A stretch of 53,323 bases of DNA from Selaginella moellendorffii (GCF_000143415.4 NW_003314345.1:18574-71896); one strand, 5' to 3'. Counted from the first letter of the stretch, positions 21,246 through 32,291 are shown. Notes: generated from the sequence alone by a model not told the origin. Numbers and translations: made by a program.

Positions 21246-23353
21246 TTATTTCGGGATTGGTATTCTTACGAGCTGAATTGGAGCAACTAAATGAGTATGC
21301 TCCTGTACCACATACAAGAGTTGAATAAAAGAAGAAGAAATAAAGTCAGAACATCGTACCTGGGTGCCAACCATTAGGCAGCCATCTGAAGGATGTGCTG
21401 CGACACTATAAACACCGTCTGCCATTTCAATCACAACTGGAGCGCAGCCATTGTTTCTCGAGCTAAAAGAGAGGTCAGGCGTTCGTCTAGCCACAAGGTC
21501 ACACAGTTACCTGACGTGATGGCGCGATCCCGGACCAGAAAATTCGAGAAAACGAAGGTCCCCACTAGCTACAGCGACTACCTGTCAGCAAGAAACGCAT
21601 TAGCTGCAGTGTCAATCCAAGCAGCATTCACCGGAAGGCTCAAAAGCCAGGTGAGTTTTGTCATGCTCAGCCAGCTCGGACTTCCCAGTTCCCTGACAAA
21701 CCCAAACCATATTGTCAATGCCAATCAAAACGATCAACTTATATACCAGAGCGATGGAGGGCAATGAATGTGTGTTATCTCTTGAAAGTTGAGCATGTTG
21801 ATTACACCGGACCTTCATCACACACAAACCACGTCCAGTGAGCCTCAAACATTTGCAAAACACTGAGATGTTGAAACTACCAGCCTTTGTTGAGGCCGAA
21901 AGCAAGCTGATCACCTGACGAGTTTAGACGCACACATGTAACACTCAAATCTCCAGTGTACGTTTGAGACTGAAACAGCAAAATGATGACAAGCATAAGA
22001 AGAAGAAGAAGTAAGAAGTCTACCCGGAGATCTGGTATCTCTTGCAAGGCTGTAGACATGGAGATAACGCCCAAGGGATGTTGATCCACCTGCGCCTCAA
22101 CCACTGTCAGCCTAGACTTCCATGATTTCTACAAACAAGCTATTAAGATAAACTTACGTTGTTGGGCGAGGAAAAGGCAGAACAAGAAGAAGCCTTTCCG
22201 CCACGGATGTCCCATGCGAAAATGTGACCACTGCTGCTTCCAGCCAAAAGAACCTACAGCGAAATGGATGATGTGATTTGGAGACTCGATTGATTGCAAC
22301 CTGTTCGTCTGATGTGATGTCCAGAGACAGCATCGTTCCAGCAAAGGAAGGTGCCCGTAAAGTCGCAGTAGAAAGATTTCCTGCTCGCCTATCCCACACA
22401 TACACGCCTCCACTTGCACAAGCAAATATCCTGGAACAAACCAGTCAAAAGCTTGGGTAGCTTTCAGAAACTCACTTCCAGCTTTTGCATTGCACGTCGT
22501 AGAGGCCGCGATGGGTTTCCGTCCCCGGCTTTGTTCTAAAGACTTGCATTTTTTCGAGCGACTCGGGCTGCCTGTGTCGGACGTCGAAGATGATGACGGA
22601 ACCGACTGACTCGGCTACGCATGCCACCTGCAAGATTTTGGTGATCACATAAAGCTTGGAAACAAAATCACCTGCAGCTGGTCCAGGGGGTTCCATCTCA
22701 CGGCTTGAAGCTTTCCACAGAGGGAATAAGCAGCCACAGGAGGCATTCTCTTGCCTGCGTAGTTTCATGGTAATTGCAGTGAGACGAGACGAGACGAGTT
22801 TACCAGACAGAATGGAATCGTAAGCATGGATGTTCATATACCCCATGGACGTGGTGAAAGCCACGAGATTACCCTGGACGAAGATCCTCAACAGGGCAGA
22901 ACCAAGGGCCGAGAAAACAAAGCACGTACCTCAGTGTTAAACTCGATGTCGGACACGTAACTCTGCCTGGAGAAGGTAGGAAAGACGACATGAATCCTGA
23001 AAGCAAGCAAAGGCACACCTTGACATGGACGGAGGCAAATAGTTATCCTGTTCGAGACATTCAACCTGCGAAGCAAGACGAACAAAACGTGAAGGAGAAC
23101 ACCAGGTTGTTTATCGATGCCATACGAGAGCATACGACTTCATCACGTTGGTGGTGCAGAGGTGATGGAGGCGCTTGTGCATCCTGCCCGTCTGCTCATA
23201 TTCCAAGACCACATTTTGCTCCTGCTGCTGCTGCCGCCGCTCACACCTACAGGTCACTGGATCAGCATCCGTCTTCACTGCAAACCATCACCTGCTGCTC
23301 TCCTTGCTGCCATCGCTGATGGGCTTGGCCGCACTCTGGAGAAACCTCTCCAT
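21246..23353 (-). CDS. WD40-repeat protein, multi-exon
   Basis: Starts MERFLQSAAKPISDGSKESS at 23353. A 45-bp intron (GTGATG...CTGTAG) removes an apparent in-frame TGA and joins to RCERRQQQEQNVVLEYEQTG, RMHKRLHHLCTTNVMKSYAL. Later exons give RQSYVSDIEFNTEGNLVAFT, GYMNIHAYDSILSGK, ACVAESVGSVIIFDVRHRQP, HRGLYDVQCKSWK, GGVYVWDRRAGNLSTATL, VLLAGSSSGHIFAWDIRGGK, DLSVTCVRLNSSGDQLAFGL, ASGDLRFLEFSGPGSRHH and VYSVAAHPSDGCLMVGTQ, ending IPIPK at 21246. These fit WD blades with repeated Asp-Val-Arg/Trp-Asp ends, so the product is a propeller scaffold; the family was not recognised. Junctions between 21900 and 21560 are ambiguous. The start is 75 bp from the stop of the hydrolase gene. Confidence 0.8.
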
Positions 23354-23428
23354 TCTTTGTTTGAAGCCCTACCTAGCCTAGGCGAGCGAGGCCAGAAGGA
23401 AGGAATGAATAAAAAAGAATGTTGGTTG

Positions 23429-24336
23429 TCAAGACAAGCGCGCGACTCCATCCCGGATGGCTTGCCGGAACACCTTGCCGTGCAGGAAGAACGAGGACAC
23501 ATGACCGCCAGTGACCCATCGGACCTCGGAGCCGGGCCACGCACGCTGCAGCTCCAGCATCGAGTTGCCTGGGATGTAGCCATCGTTCTACACAGCCGGG
23601 CACAGTCAAGCTTTCGTTTCCAAGGCAAAGAAAATGAGACTCACCGTGGCACCCACAAAGATGACGGCTCTGGGGTTCTTGGGGATTGGAAAGCGGGTCA
23701 CGTCCGTGAGGGAGAGCACCGCTCGCATGCGCTCCCGGACTTGGTCCAGCGTCATGCTGCATGCCTCGTCCCGCATCAGCACGTCCCACGCCGTTCCATA
23801 CTTCATGATCCCCTCGCAGAAGGCCACCGCGGCCGAGTGGGGTGAAAGCAGTGGCAAGACTGCAAGCGGCGTTGGATGAAGCGATCCAACCATGGCTGCA
23901 TGCACTCCTCCTGCACAGAGATACCGGATGCGTTTCGAAGGAGAAGAAGCGACGAACTACGTACCCATGCTTAGGCCGCAAACGCCCAGCTTGGAGAAGC
24001 CTGCTTGCTTGTCCAGCCAGTAGAGCAGCGTCCGTGCCTCCTCGATCGTTGCTCGGCCGAGAACAAGCAGGTCGCTGACGCACAGGAGCTTGGCCCCGCG
24101 CTGGAGCCTGGGCCGCCGATTGCCGTAGAAGGGGCTGTGATGATCATAAATGTGTATGAGCGGCGGGCATGGTTGTAGCTAAACAGACCTCTCGAGCACC
24201 AGCGTGGCGATGTTATCCTTGAGCAATGGTCCTCCCAGCCGCAAGCGCCTCTCGAAACCATGATCTCCAGTGCCTGCCTCGCTCACATTGATTGATCTAT
24301 GAAAATCACCAGCCTAAGAGAGGGAGAGAGAGAGCG

Positions 24337-24374
<38 letters not shown>

Positions 24375-24807
24375 ATCTAGAGCGCCCGCGCGAGAGAGAG
24401 GAGAGGCAAGAGATCTAACCTGCGAGGTGCACGACGCATGCCATCTTGTGAGCCGGAACGCTGCGGGGCATGAGCAGCCGGACGCGCGCAATGTGGCTCT
24501 CAGGCGGCAAGCATTCCCTGACGAGCGGATCGCAGGGCGTGGGAAAGATCCCCTCTTGAAGCTTGGCCGCCTTGGATTCCCACACGGTCCGCCACACCGG
24601 ATCGATGGGTGGCGGCGGCCAGCACTTAACCGAGAAATTGGCGAGGCCCTGCGATATGAGCTGCCGCGTGAGCTGTTCCAGGAGCACTAACCTGGCGCCA
24701 CCCCAGCCATTGGAGAAGAAGGGTGGCGAGAGCCTGAGCCTGTACATGAGAGCGCCATAGACGTGATCCAGCCAGTAGTGCGCCACCCGCAGATTCGAAA
24801 CCACCAT
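23429..24807 (-). CDS. Alpha/beta hydrolase of the ABHD18 (DUF2048) family
   Basis: Starts MVVSNLRVAHYWLDHVYGAL at 24807. The first exon continues PPFFSNGWGGARLVLLEQL, VWRTVWESKAAKLQEGIFP and HKMACVVHLAG. After the GA-rich intron: GDHGFERRLRLGGPLLKDNI, ATLVLERPFYGNRRP, then the nucleophile elbow GVCGLSMGG (GxSxG), HAAMVGSLHPTPLAVLPLLS, PHSAAVAFCEGI and AVIFVGAT joined to NDGYIPGNSMLELQ and GGHVSSFFLHGKVFRQAIRD, ending VARLS. The Asp (DGYIP) and His (GGHVSSF) of a catalytic triad are in expected places. This matches the plant and animal ABHD18 pattern, whose substrate is, as far as I know, poorly defined. It sits in a tight minus-strand series with SnRK2 upstream and the WD40 gene downstream. 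Confidence 0.88.
24315..24401. repeat. Compound (AG)n-(CG)n-(AG)n microsatellite
   Basis: An intron of the ABHD18-like gene holds a run of AG dinucleotides, then alternating CG (about 24336-24351), then AG again, followed by a short GC-rich segment. The alternating purine-pyrimidine CG run could adopt Z-DNA and the AG runs are polypurine. It lies close to splice sites, so length changes could affect splicing. Confidence 0.9.
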
Positions 24808-24887
24808 GGCTGGCTGCCCTCCCTCTTCTTCTTGCTCCTTTATTTGCCCTAAAATAATAGCGCCAGCGTGGCCAACAGCCAAGTTCC

Positions 24888-26318
24888 TCAGTACACACCA
24901 GACACGAACTCGCCGCTGCTCTCCACGTCCGGGTCAATGTCGTTGTCCAGCTCCAATTCCAATCCCATATCATCCAGCAGGTCCCCAGGAATCCCTCCAG
25001 TCTTTGCCTCCGCGATGATTCTCATGATGTCCTCCACGCTTTGCTGATTGGTGTCGTCGAATTCGTAGCTTGCGTCCGCTCCTTGCAACAAGTCGATTGG
25101 AAGGTTCTTAAGAAACCATGGGTGGCGCATGATCTCAGGGATGGTGATTCTCTGTTTAACAGATGGAATTGTAGAAGCTTAGTTTGAGTAGTCTAGTACC
25201 TTGGATGGATTTGCAACAAAGATGCGAGAGAGTAAATGCCGGCAGTCGCTGGAAATCCGCACATAATCTGGGATTGAATACTGCACGCTAAGAATTCTCT
25301 GCCAAAGGAAGAATACAGACCGAAAGAATGAAAACAATCACGACGCAATGGACTTACACCAATTGTCTTTCTGAAGTTGCGAGGATCCTCAGGATCCTCA
25401 AACGGATACGCTCCTACAAGCATCACGTACAGGGTTACACCACACGACCACACATCTGCAATCTGGGATCCAAGAGAGAAAATAACGGATTAAACAAAGA
25501 CAGCAACTAATTTCGGGAACTTGCCTTGCCATCGTATTCTTTTCGAGACAACACCTCCGGAGCAATGTATGCAGGGGTTCCCACGGTCGACTTTGGTTGA
25601 GAATGCAACACGGCTGACTGTAACGCAAGAAGAAGAGGTTGAAGCCGCTGCTCAAATCGACGTTACCTTCGAGTAGCCGAAGTCACAGATCTTAAGACGT
25701 GGTGCGGGGCTCCCATCGAGTAAGGTGTTTTCCAGCTTGAGATCTCGATGGCATATTTCCTGCTCATGAACTCATAGAGACAATGGGAAACACCAGGAAT
25801 TTACATACGTTTTGATGACAGTAACTGACACCCGATATAAGTTGCTGGAAGAAAAACCTGGCCTGTTTACCAAGGAAAGTTGATCAGCAAAACAATTCAA
25901 CACAAGATTTTCTACACCTCGTCTTCGCTAAATCTTCCCGCATTGCAAATGCGCTCAAAGAGCTCCCCGCCCGCCGCGTACTCCATAGCAATCGCCAAGT
26001 GTGTAGGAGTAAGCATAACCTGGAAGTAATTGTCTGGAAAAACAGAGAAGAAACGCGCATTTCGGTAAATTTTACCTCCTTGAAGCGAATGATGTTGGGA
26101 TGTCTCAGTGACCGGTGATTTATGATCTCCCGCTGAACATTCTCATCAATCTGGATGGATCCAACTTTGACTCTCCATTTCCAGTTCTGTTAGATTACCT
26201 TCTCGCCACGCTCGATGAATTTGACAGCCACAAGCTCCCCTGTTTCCTTCTCACGCATTAGCCGTGCTATGCCGAAGTTTCCAGACCCTATATCTTGCAC
26301 GAATTCGAATCTATCCAT
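24888..26318 (-). CDS. SnRK2-type Ser/Thr protein kinase (ABA/osmotic stress)
   Basis: SnRK2 kinases transduce osmotic stress and, in subclass III, abscisic acid signals under PP2C control. The gene starts [20 protein letters not shown] at 26318 and splices through about eight short introns. Visible elements: glycine loop [13 protein letters not shown] Lys in [22 protein letters not shown] (catalytic loop), ICDFGYSKS (DFG), activation loop with [19 protein letters not shown] including the Ser phosphorylated in the family, [20 protein letters not shown], and [16 protein letters not shown]. The C-terminus has the SnRK2 box ([18 protein letters not shown]) and an acidic tail ([17 protein letters not shown]), which resembles subclass III (OST1-like) domain II; subclass is inference. 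Length, about 340 residues, is normal. The stop lies 80 bp before the ABHD18-like start. Confidence 0.93.
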
Positions 26319-26831
26319 TTTAACTCCACTCTTTCATTCCGAAGACCTATCTCAGTGGAGTAGGCAAATTCTACAAGTACACATGGCCTCGCGTTGAAAG
26401 TTGCGCGTGGCGTACATTATGCGTTTTGTGATTTGTATAATACTGTGGAGATCTCTTTTATTATTTTAAGAGATCTTAACGGACTAGTATGCTTATAATA
26501 TAAACCATCTAATTTATACTTTTTTGCCTTTCTTAAATAGATGGACACGGGGTTGTGCATCAGGTCCTACAAGCTTCTTTCTCAGTTTGTTTGTCTCGTC
26601 ATAGATTCTGATCAGGTACGGTGAGCGGGGATCCCTGGGTGTTGGTCGACATAGAAGCGGGCATCTGTGCCGCCGCTTCGCCTTGGGCTACGGCCGATGT
26701 ACAGAAGCCTTGTCAAGCCCCAAGGCAAGGTGACTCCACTTCACGCACGTGGATCATGATGTGCTGTTTGGCAGCCGTTGCTCGGATTGTGCACCAGGTA
26801 GATCGCGGTATAGGCCTCAGGGAATTGATAT
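26319..26831. other. Intergenic: SnRK2 promoter side, then unassigned debris
   Basis: The first ~250 bp upstream of SnRK2 are AT-rich (26430-26540) and are the likely promoter. From about 26610 the sequence becomes GC-richer, with open frames that have no recognisable domain (26621-26917). No gene is called here. Confidence 0.4.
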
Positions 26832-27030
26832 CAAGCCACCAACGCCGTCCACCGGATTGTTGGAAAGCTACTGCTTGTCCACGAACGTTCACTTTAGACA
26901 GACGGCCAGGCTCATAGCGCCCTCATTGCAGCAGGCAAGGAGTACGAGCTGCTGATTTTCCCGGATGAAAGACACATGCGCAGGGGGCTGCGGGACCGAA
27001 TGTATGTGAGTTTTTGGACAGACATTTCTC
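26832..27030 (+). pseudogene. Inverted copy of the 3' end of the S9B peptidase gene
   Basis: On the plus strand this reads [10 protein letters not shown], then [35 protein letters not shown] and a remnant of FLDRH. It duplicates the last exon of the intact peptidase at 29069-29290 in opposite orientation. A ~14-bp deletion removes GMID, hence the catalytic Asp region, and another deletes EERICE before the end. The stop codon is lost. Non-functional. Confidence 0.85.
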
Positions 27031-27059
27031 GAGAACTTGAGTTGGCGCCTGTTCTCGCT

Positions 27060-27262
27060 CGGTGCATGACGGAGCTAAACTCGTAGCCTGCCTGGTTCGT
27101 CGCCGGGGATCCCATAAACTTCTCCGTGTAGAAGGTGTCTGTATCCATCCCAAGCCTGCACGCTAGTGACAACCTCTTGATCTTCACCTCTAGATATTTG
27201 ATCGCTCCTTCGACCTTGACAACCGTGGGAGTGCTCGCCGAGGCCTTAAGCTGTTTCGTTGG
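27060..27262 (-). pseudogene. Adjacent peptidase fragment with a 36-bp micro-inversion
   Basis: The minus strand reads [20 protein letters not shown], matching 29290-29370 of the intact gene. It then jumps over ~150 bp at a short homology (CTGCACGC) and resumes near 29530. At 27214-27250 a 36-bp block is the reverse complement of the block at about 29587-29622, with one mismatch, while both flanks stay in the original orientation. Orientation is opposite to the neighbouring piece at 26832-27030, so the duplicate was broken and flipped more than once. Confidence 0.85.
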
Positions 27263-28601
27263 GCGTGCCGTACTTTACCAGTTGCTGTCTGCAGATGTTT
27301 TAGATCATGAGCATGACTTCAAGTTATTTAAATAATTCTTCTTGGAGTATTAGACTTCTTCTTGGAGTAGAAGTGTTTATTCTCTCTATTGGCTTGGTAT
27401 TGTGGACAATGGAGCCACCAGAGAGCTACGAGATAATGTTCTTCGTTCTCCATTCCATATGTGATCAAGCAAACTGGGAATACTCAATATTCTAGCAAAG
27501 GCGAACAAGCCAATCCACGTTGATGAGATCTGTGCCATTCTCCAAGCTGCAACAGGCCAGGCCCACAACCTAGAAATTGTGAAGGCTCATGCAATCTCTT
27601 TGCAGGAAGAACATATTTGATGAGCAGCCTGTGGGAGTCTTTGGGCACAACTCTCTATCTCGATAGCTCATACACGGTGCGCTCGCATCCTTATTGCTGT
27701 TGACAACCTCAGAGGCAGCGGAAGTTGCTTGGCACCATCTGCACGAACTGGCTTTGGATGTGACTTCGTCTTCAACTTCTGCATTTGCCAGGGCGCATGA
27801 GAAAAGCGTTTTTGAATTTGTTGCGAACGACAATGGTTTTGCAGGTTTATGGTTGGCACTGGCCTAAAAGTGTCAAAAATTGTGCAAACCTTTCCACACA
27901 TCATCCACAAACTATTGCAAGTGGCACTCCAAACATTCCCAGCTTCTCCCTCTCCAGCTCTCTCTTAATAGCTTTCTTGAATTGTTTGAGGGGATGCAAT
28001 ATACATGCAGGTGTGTGTATGCTCAAGATAAAAGATGATAGATTCTAATAGCTTAAAATTTGCAAATGGTTCTACACAATTCGAACGACGAAAAGGTGGG
28101 ATCATGGACCATATTAGATCCACACTAGAAGGCACCCCTCGATCCAGAGAAAGAGCTGCTCGCGTCGCAAGGCTTAAACGTCAATTTGAAACATCTCCCT
28201 GCAATCAAGTTTGCAGCTGTCATCGAGGCCTACAAATAAGAAAAGTATCTGGAATAAATCGTGTAGAGGTATTTGTCACCTTTTGTCAAAAAGTTGGTGG
28301 ACGACACTCATCGTCAACAACTCAACCAAGAAAAATCTCTAAGAGCATCTCTAAAAAGAATACTATTTAAGATATAAGGTAGTTATGACCGAGTATTGGA
28401 CCGTCTCGGAAGGCGCGGCAACCCGAACCCGCTGGGGACCAAATTGAGAGAAGAATATTCACTGAAAATGCGTCTTTTGTGCTGTTGCATGGCTTAATAG
28501 ATGGAGATGTGTCCAATTGCAGTGAAAGCTTTAGGTTGTGTGAGGAATGTGAAGGTGGCTTGTGTCATCTTTCGGGGACGATTTTTTATAGAATGCGGAA
28601 G

Positions 28602-28661
28602 GTTCCTTCTCGTGATTCGTGAGCGTCGTTTTGTCTCTAGTCGGTTATGGTACGTGGTGAG
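28602..28661. repeat. Direct repeat copy 1 (60 bp)
   Basis: Shares CGTTTTGTCTCTAGTCGGT and flanking bases with 28797-28856; the two copies differ at scattered positions and are spaced by 195 bp. They flank the hairpin at 28676-28730. Confidence 0.8.
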
Positions 28662-28675
28662 CGAGTGCCAGGCGC

Positions 28676-28730
28676 CCGGTTCAAGGTCGATCTGATCTCC
28701 ACATCGGGCACCAGATCGACCTTAAACCGG
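28676..28730. repeat. Inverted repeat: 19-bp stem, 17-nt loop
   Basis: CCGGTTCAAGGTCGATCTG at 28676-28694 is answered by CAGATCGACCTTAAACCGG at 28712-28730, with a single mismatch. It would form a stable cruciform or RNA hairpin. There is no cloverleaf or anticodon arrangement, so it is not a tRNA. Confidence 0.85.
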
Positions 28731-28796
28731 GCATCTGTGCCTCGGAGTTCCTTCAGCCCAAGGGTTGATAGAGGTCGTGGCTGCGTTGAATAGATT

Positions 28797-28856
28797 GTTC
28801 TTTCTCGTAATTCGCGAGCTTCGTTTTGTCTCTAGTCGGTCATGGTACGCGGTGAG
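28797..28856. repeat. Direct repeat copy 2 (60 bp)
   Basis: Partner of 28602-28661, see above. Together the two copies bracket the 28676-28730 hairpin in an arrangement not explained by any gene. Confidence 0.8.
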
Positions 28857-29068
28857 ATCATCGACCATAACCTTGCAGCCCAGCCGAGCGGCCGGATCCA
28901 GGAGAACACCAAAGCCCACTGATCAGAATCTTCAACGAGACAAAATCTCTTTCAACTCAAGTTCTCAGAGAAGAGCAAGGTGTGAGAGTTTGTCGTTGAG
29001 GTGCAACTTCCGGTAGAATGAAGCTTCGGATGTATAGAATATATAAATCAATCTGTGGGAGAGTTTTT

Positions 29069-31780
29069 CTACGATAAATGTCTGTCCAAAAACTCACAAA
29101 TGCGCTCCTCCATGTACATTCGGTCCCGCAGCCCCCTGGGCATGTGTCTTTCATCCGGGAAAATCAGCAGCTCGTACTCCTTGCCTGCTGCGATGAGGGC
29201 GTTGATGAGCCTGGCCGTGTGTCTAAAGTGAACGTTCTCGTCGATCATCCCATGGACAAGCAGTAGCTTTCCAACAATCCGGTGGACGTGGTGCATGACG
29301 GAGCTAAACTCGTAGCCTGCCTGGTTCGTTGCCGGGGATCCCATAAACTTCTCCGTGTAGAAGGTATCGTATCCATCCCAAGCTGTCACGGGAGCCCCGG
29401 CTACTGCGCATCGAAACGTCTCAGGGCAGCGAGCCAGCGCCATGGCTGCCAAGTAGCCGCCGTAGCTCCACCCGTAGATTCCAATCTTGCCCGGCTTGGC
29501 CAGCCCCTGCCGGATTAGCCACTGCACGCCAGCCTCTTGATCTTCGACGTCTACATGCCCCATGCTGTATTTGATAGCTCCTTCGAACTTAAGGCCTCGC
29601 CGAGCACTCCCACGGTTGTCAAGCTGTTTCAAGTCCATCATATGTCAAGCAAGAAACGATCTGAAGACCAGAAGCAGCTCACCTTCCAGACCAGAATTCC
29701 TCTACTGCGGAGGTACTGCGCTCTCATGTCCACCGTGTTCGTCCATGAGCTGCAAACCGTCTGGACATTGGGGCCTCCATAGACGCTAACGACGGTCTTG
29801 TAAGGTGGCGGCCCAAACTCTTTCACGTCGGGCTTGTACATCGCGCCATGCAGGCTGGTGCCGTCGTTGGCGGTGATCTGGACGAGCTCTGGCGACGCCA
29901 GCCGCAGCTTCCGTGTCCAGGGCGTCAAAGCCGGCTGCTCGAAAATGGGAACTATAAGCCTGCCGTCGGCGAGCGAGCACAGCAGCACGCACGGCGGCCT
30001 CTCCAGCGAGTCGTGGATGTCCACAAAGTGCTGCATTTGGTGGTCGAGCACCACCAGATGCCTGCCTTCGCCTCTCGTCAGTCGCTTGACATGGCCGCCG
30101 CCACTCGCCGCCGCCGGCAACAGGCGTGTGCTATACAAGTGTGTCTCCAGTGGACTGTCCAAGGTGGCGGTGAAGTAGACAACGCCCGCTTCTTCATCCA
30201 CACCCGCAATCTGCTCGACCATCCACTGCCCCTGCGTCACCGCTCCCAAGCAGAAGCCAGTGCCGTCATACAGGTAGAGGTGTCGAAAGCCGCTTCTCTC
30301 ACTGGCCCAGATGAATCCCCCGGCCAGGCGGCCGGTCCCCTTGTGGAGTGGAGTGAAGCAGTCGTGTAAGTTGATCCACACGTCGCTCGTCTCCTGGAGA
30401 AGAAGTGCCCGCCTGCCTGTCCTGGAATCAAACTTGAGCAGCTTGAGCTTGGAGTGATCCCGGCTCAGCACCTGTACCGCGAGGGAGTTGTCGGGCATCC
30501 ACATGACTCTGGCCAAGTATTCCTCCTCCTCGCTCGTCCCACACTCGAGGTCCATCCATGTAATCTGGCCAGCCGCCGCCACGGGAACCACACCCAGGCG
30601 TAGCTTCACGTTGGACTGGCCGGCAAACGGGTATGCGTGATCTTCTTCCGCGTCACCTCCCACACTGGGCTTGCCTTGGTGCATTATCCTGAACGGGGGT
30701 ATTGCGGATCCGTCCACTTCCGTGAAAGCAATGAACTTACTGTCCGAAGACCACCAAAAGCCATTCCTTCTGTCCATCTCCTCCTGCCAGCAGCGAGATA
30801 TTTTAAACTCTTGAGAAGACAGGAAGCCAAAGAGAGAGTGACACACACATACCTGAGCAATGTACTCCGCAAGTCCATGTGTCTGTCCCCAGGGAAAAAC
30901 GTAAAGAATAGAATAAGCAATGATAGTAAGAAAGAGAGAGAGAGATGGATACCTTCCCGGATGATCTCGCATTGTGAGTAATCCGCCTTGGCTCGGCGTA
31001 AGTAATGGGGACAACGTGGATCTCGTCGTCCCGGACGTAAGCAATGGATAGACCATCGGGAGACAACTGAGGATCGATAATTGGAGACCACGAAGTGCTG
31101 GCCACCCTCAATCTCAGCTCCGCTCCAAGCCCATCCTGCACGTAGATCTGGCCAAGAACAAACCCAAGATGATTTGTGAGTGAATGAAATCATGAAGAGA
31201 TGCTTACTCCGCCAGGAAGAGGAACCATGAGATGCGCAGTGGCGGCGCAAGCTCCAGCGCTCTTGGCCCACTCGTAGCGCGTCACTCCCAGCCCCCGCTC
31301 GCGCAGCCTCTCCCTGCGCAGCTTCTCGGGCGTGGAGAGATTGCACTCGTCGACGCCGCCATTGGGTGGCGACACGAGCAGCAGCTGCTGGCGCGTCTCG
31401 GGATCGAACGCAAAGATCTTCCTGCTCAGGGTGGCATCGGGGCTGAAGAGGAAGGAGACGAGCTTGTCATCGGGGCTGAACGCGACGGAGGAGGGAGCCA
31501 CGAATCCGGGCAGTGGATTCTGGACAATGTCTTCCACCGGGAACAAGCTCGCCGTAGCAATGTCGTCGGCGCTGCTGTGGCTGTCAGTGGCGGGCATAGT
31601 GGCGGAGGAAGGTATGGTGCAAGCCCTCTTGTTGGCACTGGATCCTTTACCTCCTCCTCCTCCTAGGCCATCCTCCTCTTCTTCTTCTTCCTCCTCCTGT
31701 GCTAGCTGCTTGGTCGCCTCGGTTGCTGGTGCTGCTCTGGGCGTGGGCGTGGCGGCTAGAGCGCATTCCCCAGAGTGCAT
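29069..31780 (-). CDS. Dipeptidyl-peptidase IV-like serine peptidase (S9B, DPP8/9-type)
   Basis: Prolyl-oligopeptidase-family enzyme expected to cleave X-Pro dipeptides from peptide N-termini, probably cytosolic because no signal peptide is seen. Start is [14 protein letters not shown] at 31780, followed by an acidic poly-Glu run. The N-terminal propeller includes [60 protein letters not shown] and [14 protein letters not shown]. The hydrolase domain has [36 protein letters not shown], nucleophile [36 protein letters not shown] (Asp) and [11 protein letters not shown] (His), ending FLDRHLS. The triad Ser-Asp-His is complete. Introns of about 50-100 bp lie near 31150-31205, 30790-30960 and 29640-29690. 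A broken duplicate lies 2 kb downstream. Confidence 0.93.
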
Positions 31781-32198
31781 TCCACAAAGATTTCCTATCT
31801 GACCTCTCTTCTCCCAACCCTAGATTGTCCCTGTGTGACCTAATGCCCCGTGTCCTCTTTATCTTACCAGTGAGTGCCACTCCGCCATCCCGCCAGCAAA
31901 CGGCCAACGGGGCTGCACACTCTAGCACATTGGAGTATAAAATGCACATGTAAGTAGATTATTGGTTGTTAAAAAGATTATTGTAACACAAACTATAAAT
32001 ATGTGAATCTGCCAAGTTTAAGTAAATTTGATAGTAATTTCTGTTTGAACATTGACATTAAGAAGTATTATATATTATTAATAAAATTTAAATAAAAATA
32101 TCATTCTGTATAATAAAATTTTGAGGCATTTATTTCCTAAAATGTAATTCATATTATGTGAGTGCATCAAATATAGAAAATGAATAAAACATATACAT
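31781..32198. other. Intergenic, AT-rich; peptidase promoter side
   Basis: 418 bp between the peptidase ATG and the first retrotransposon LTR. The first ~170 bp are mixed in composition and probably hold the promoter. From 31950 the sequence is strongly AT-rich with many short ATA/TAT runs. No gene is seen. Confidence 0.5.
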
Positions 32199-32291
32199 TG
32201 TGAGTGCTTGGAATATGGAAAGGGAATACAGAAAATGTGCATATCAATTAGCCCAAAAACCCTAGTTTATATACAAGAGTGAGTGGTCCAG

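Larger units (their letters stand above)
27263..29068. other. Unassigned 1.8-kb interval with decayed open frames
   Basis: This is downstream of the intact peptidase. The plus strand has short protein-like runs such as NILAKANKPIHVDEICAIL (near 27485) and TSEAAEVAWHHLHELALDV followed by AHEKSVFEFVANDNGFAG (27705-27860), broken by stops. They may be relics of a gene I cannot name. A small frame at 28035-28370 contains a basic stretch but no known domain. A hairpin and a spaced direct repeat (listed separately) lie at 28602-28856. Confidence 0.35.

Noticed and set aside
23270-23300. Apparent in-frame TGA in the first exon of the minus-strand WD40 gene, suggesting a nonsense allele
   Set aside because: A 45-bp intron with GTGATG donor and CTGTAG acceptor removes it and restores the frame.
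22990-23319. Plus-strand ORFs over the 5' part of the WD40 gene
   Set aside because: They are antisense shadows; the minus strand shows spliced exons with consistent protein similarity.
26621-26955. Overlapping plus-strand ORFs near the peptidase debris
   Set aside because: The only recognisable part is the inverted peptidase fragment; the rest shows no domain or splice logic.
28676-28730. tRNA gene
   Set aside because: It is a single long stem without cloverleaf arms, anticodon or TPsiC loop arrangement.
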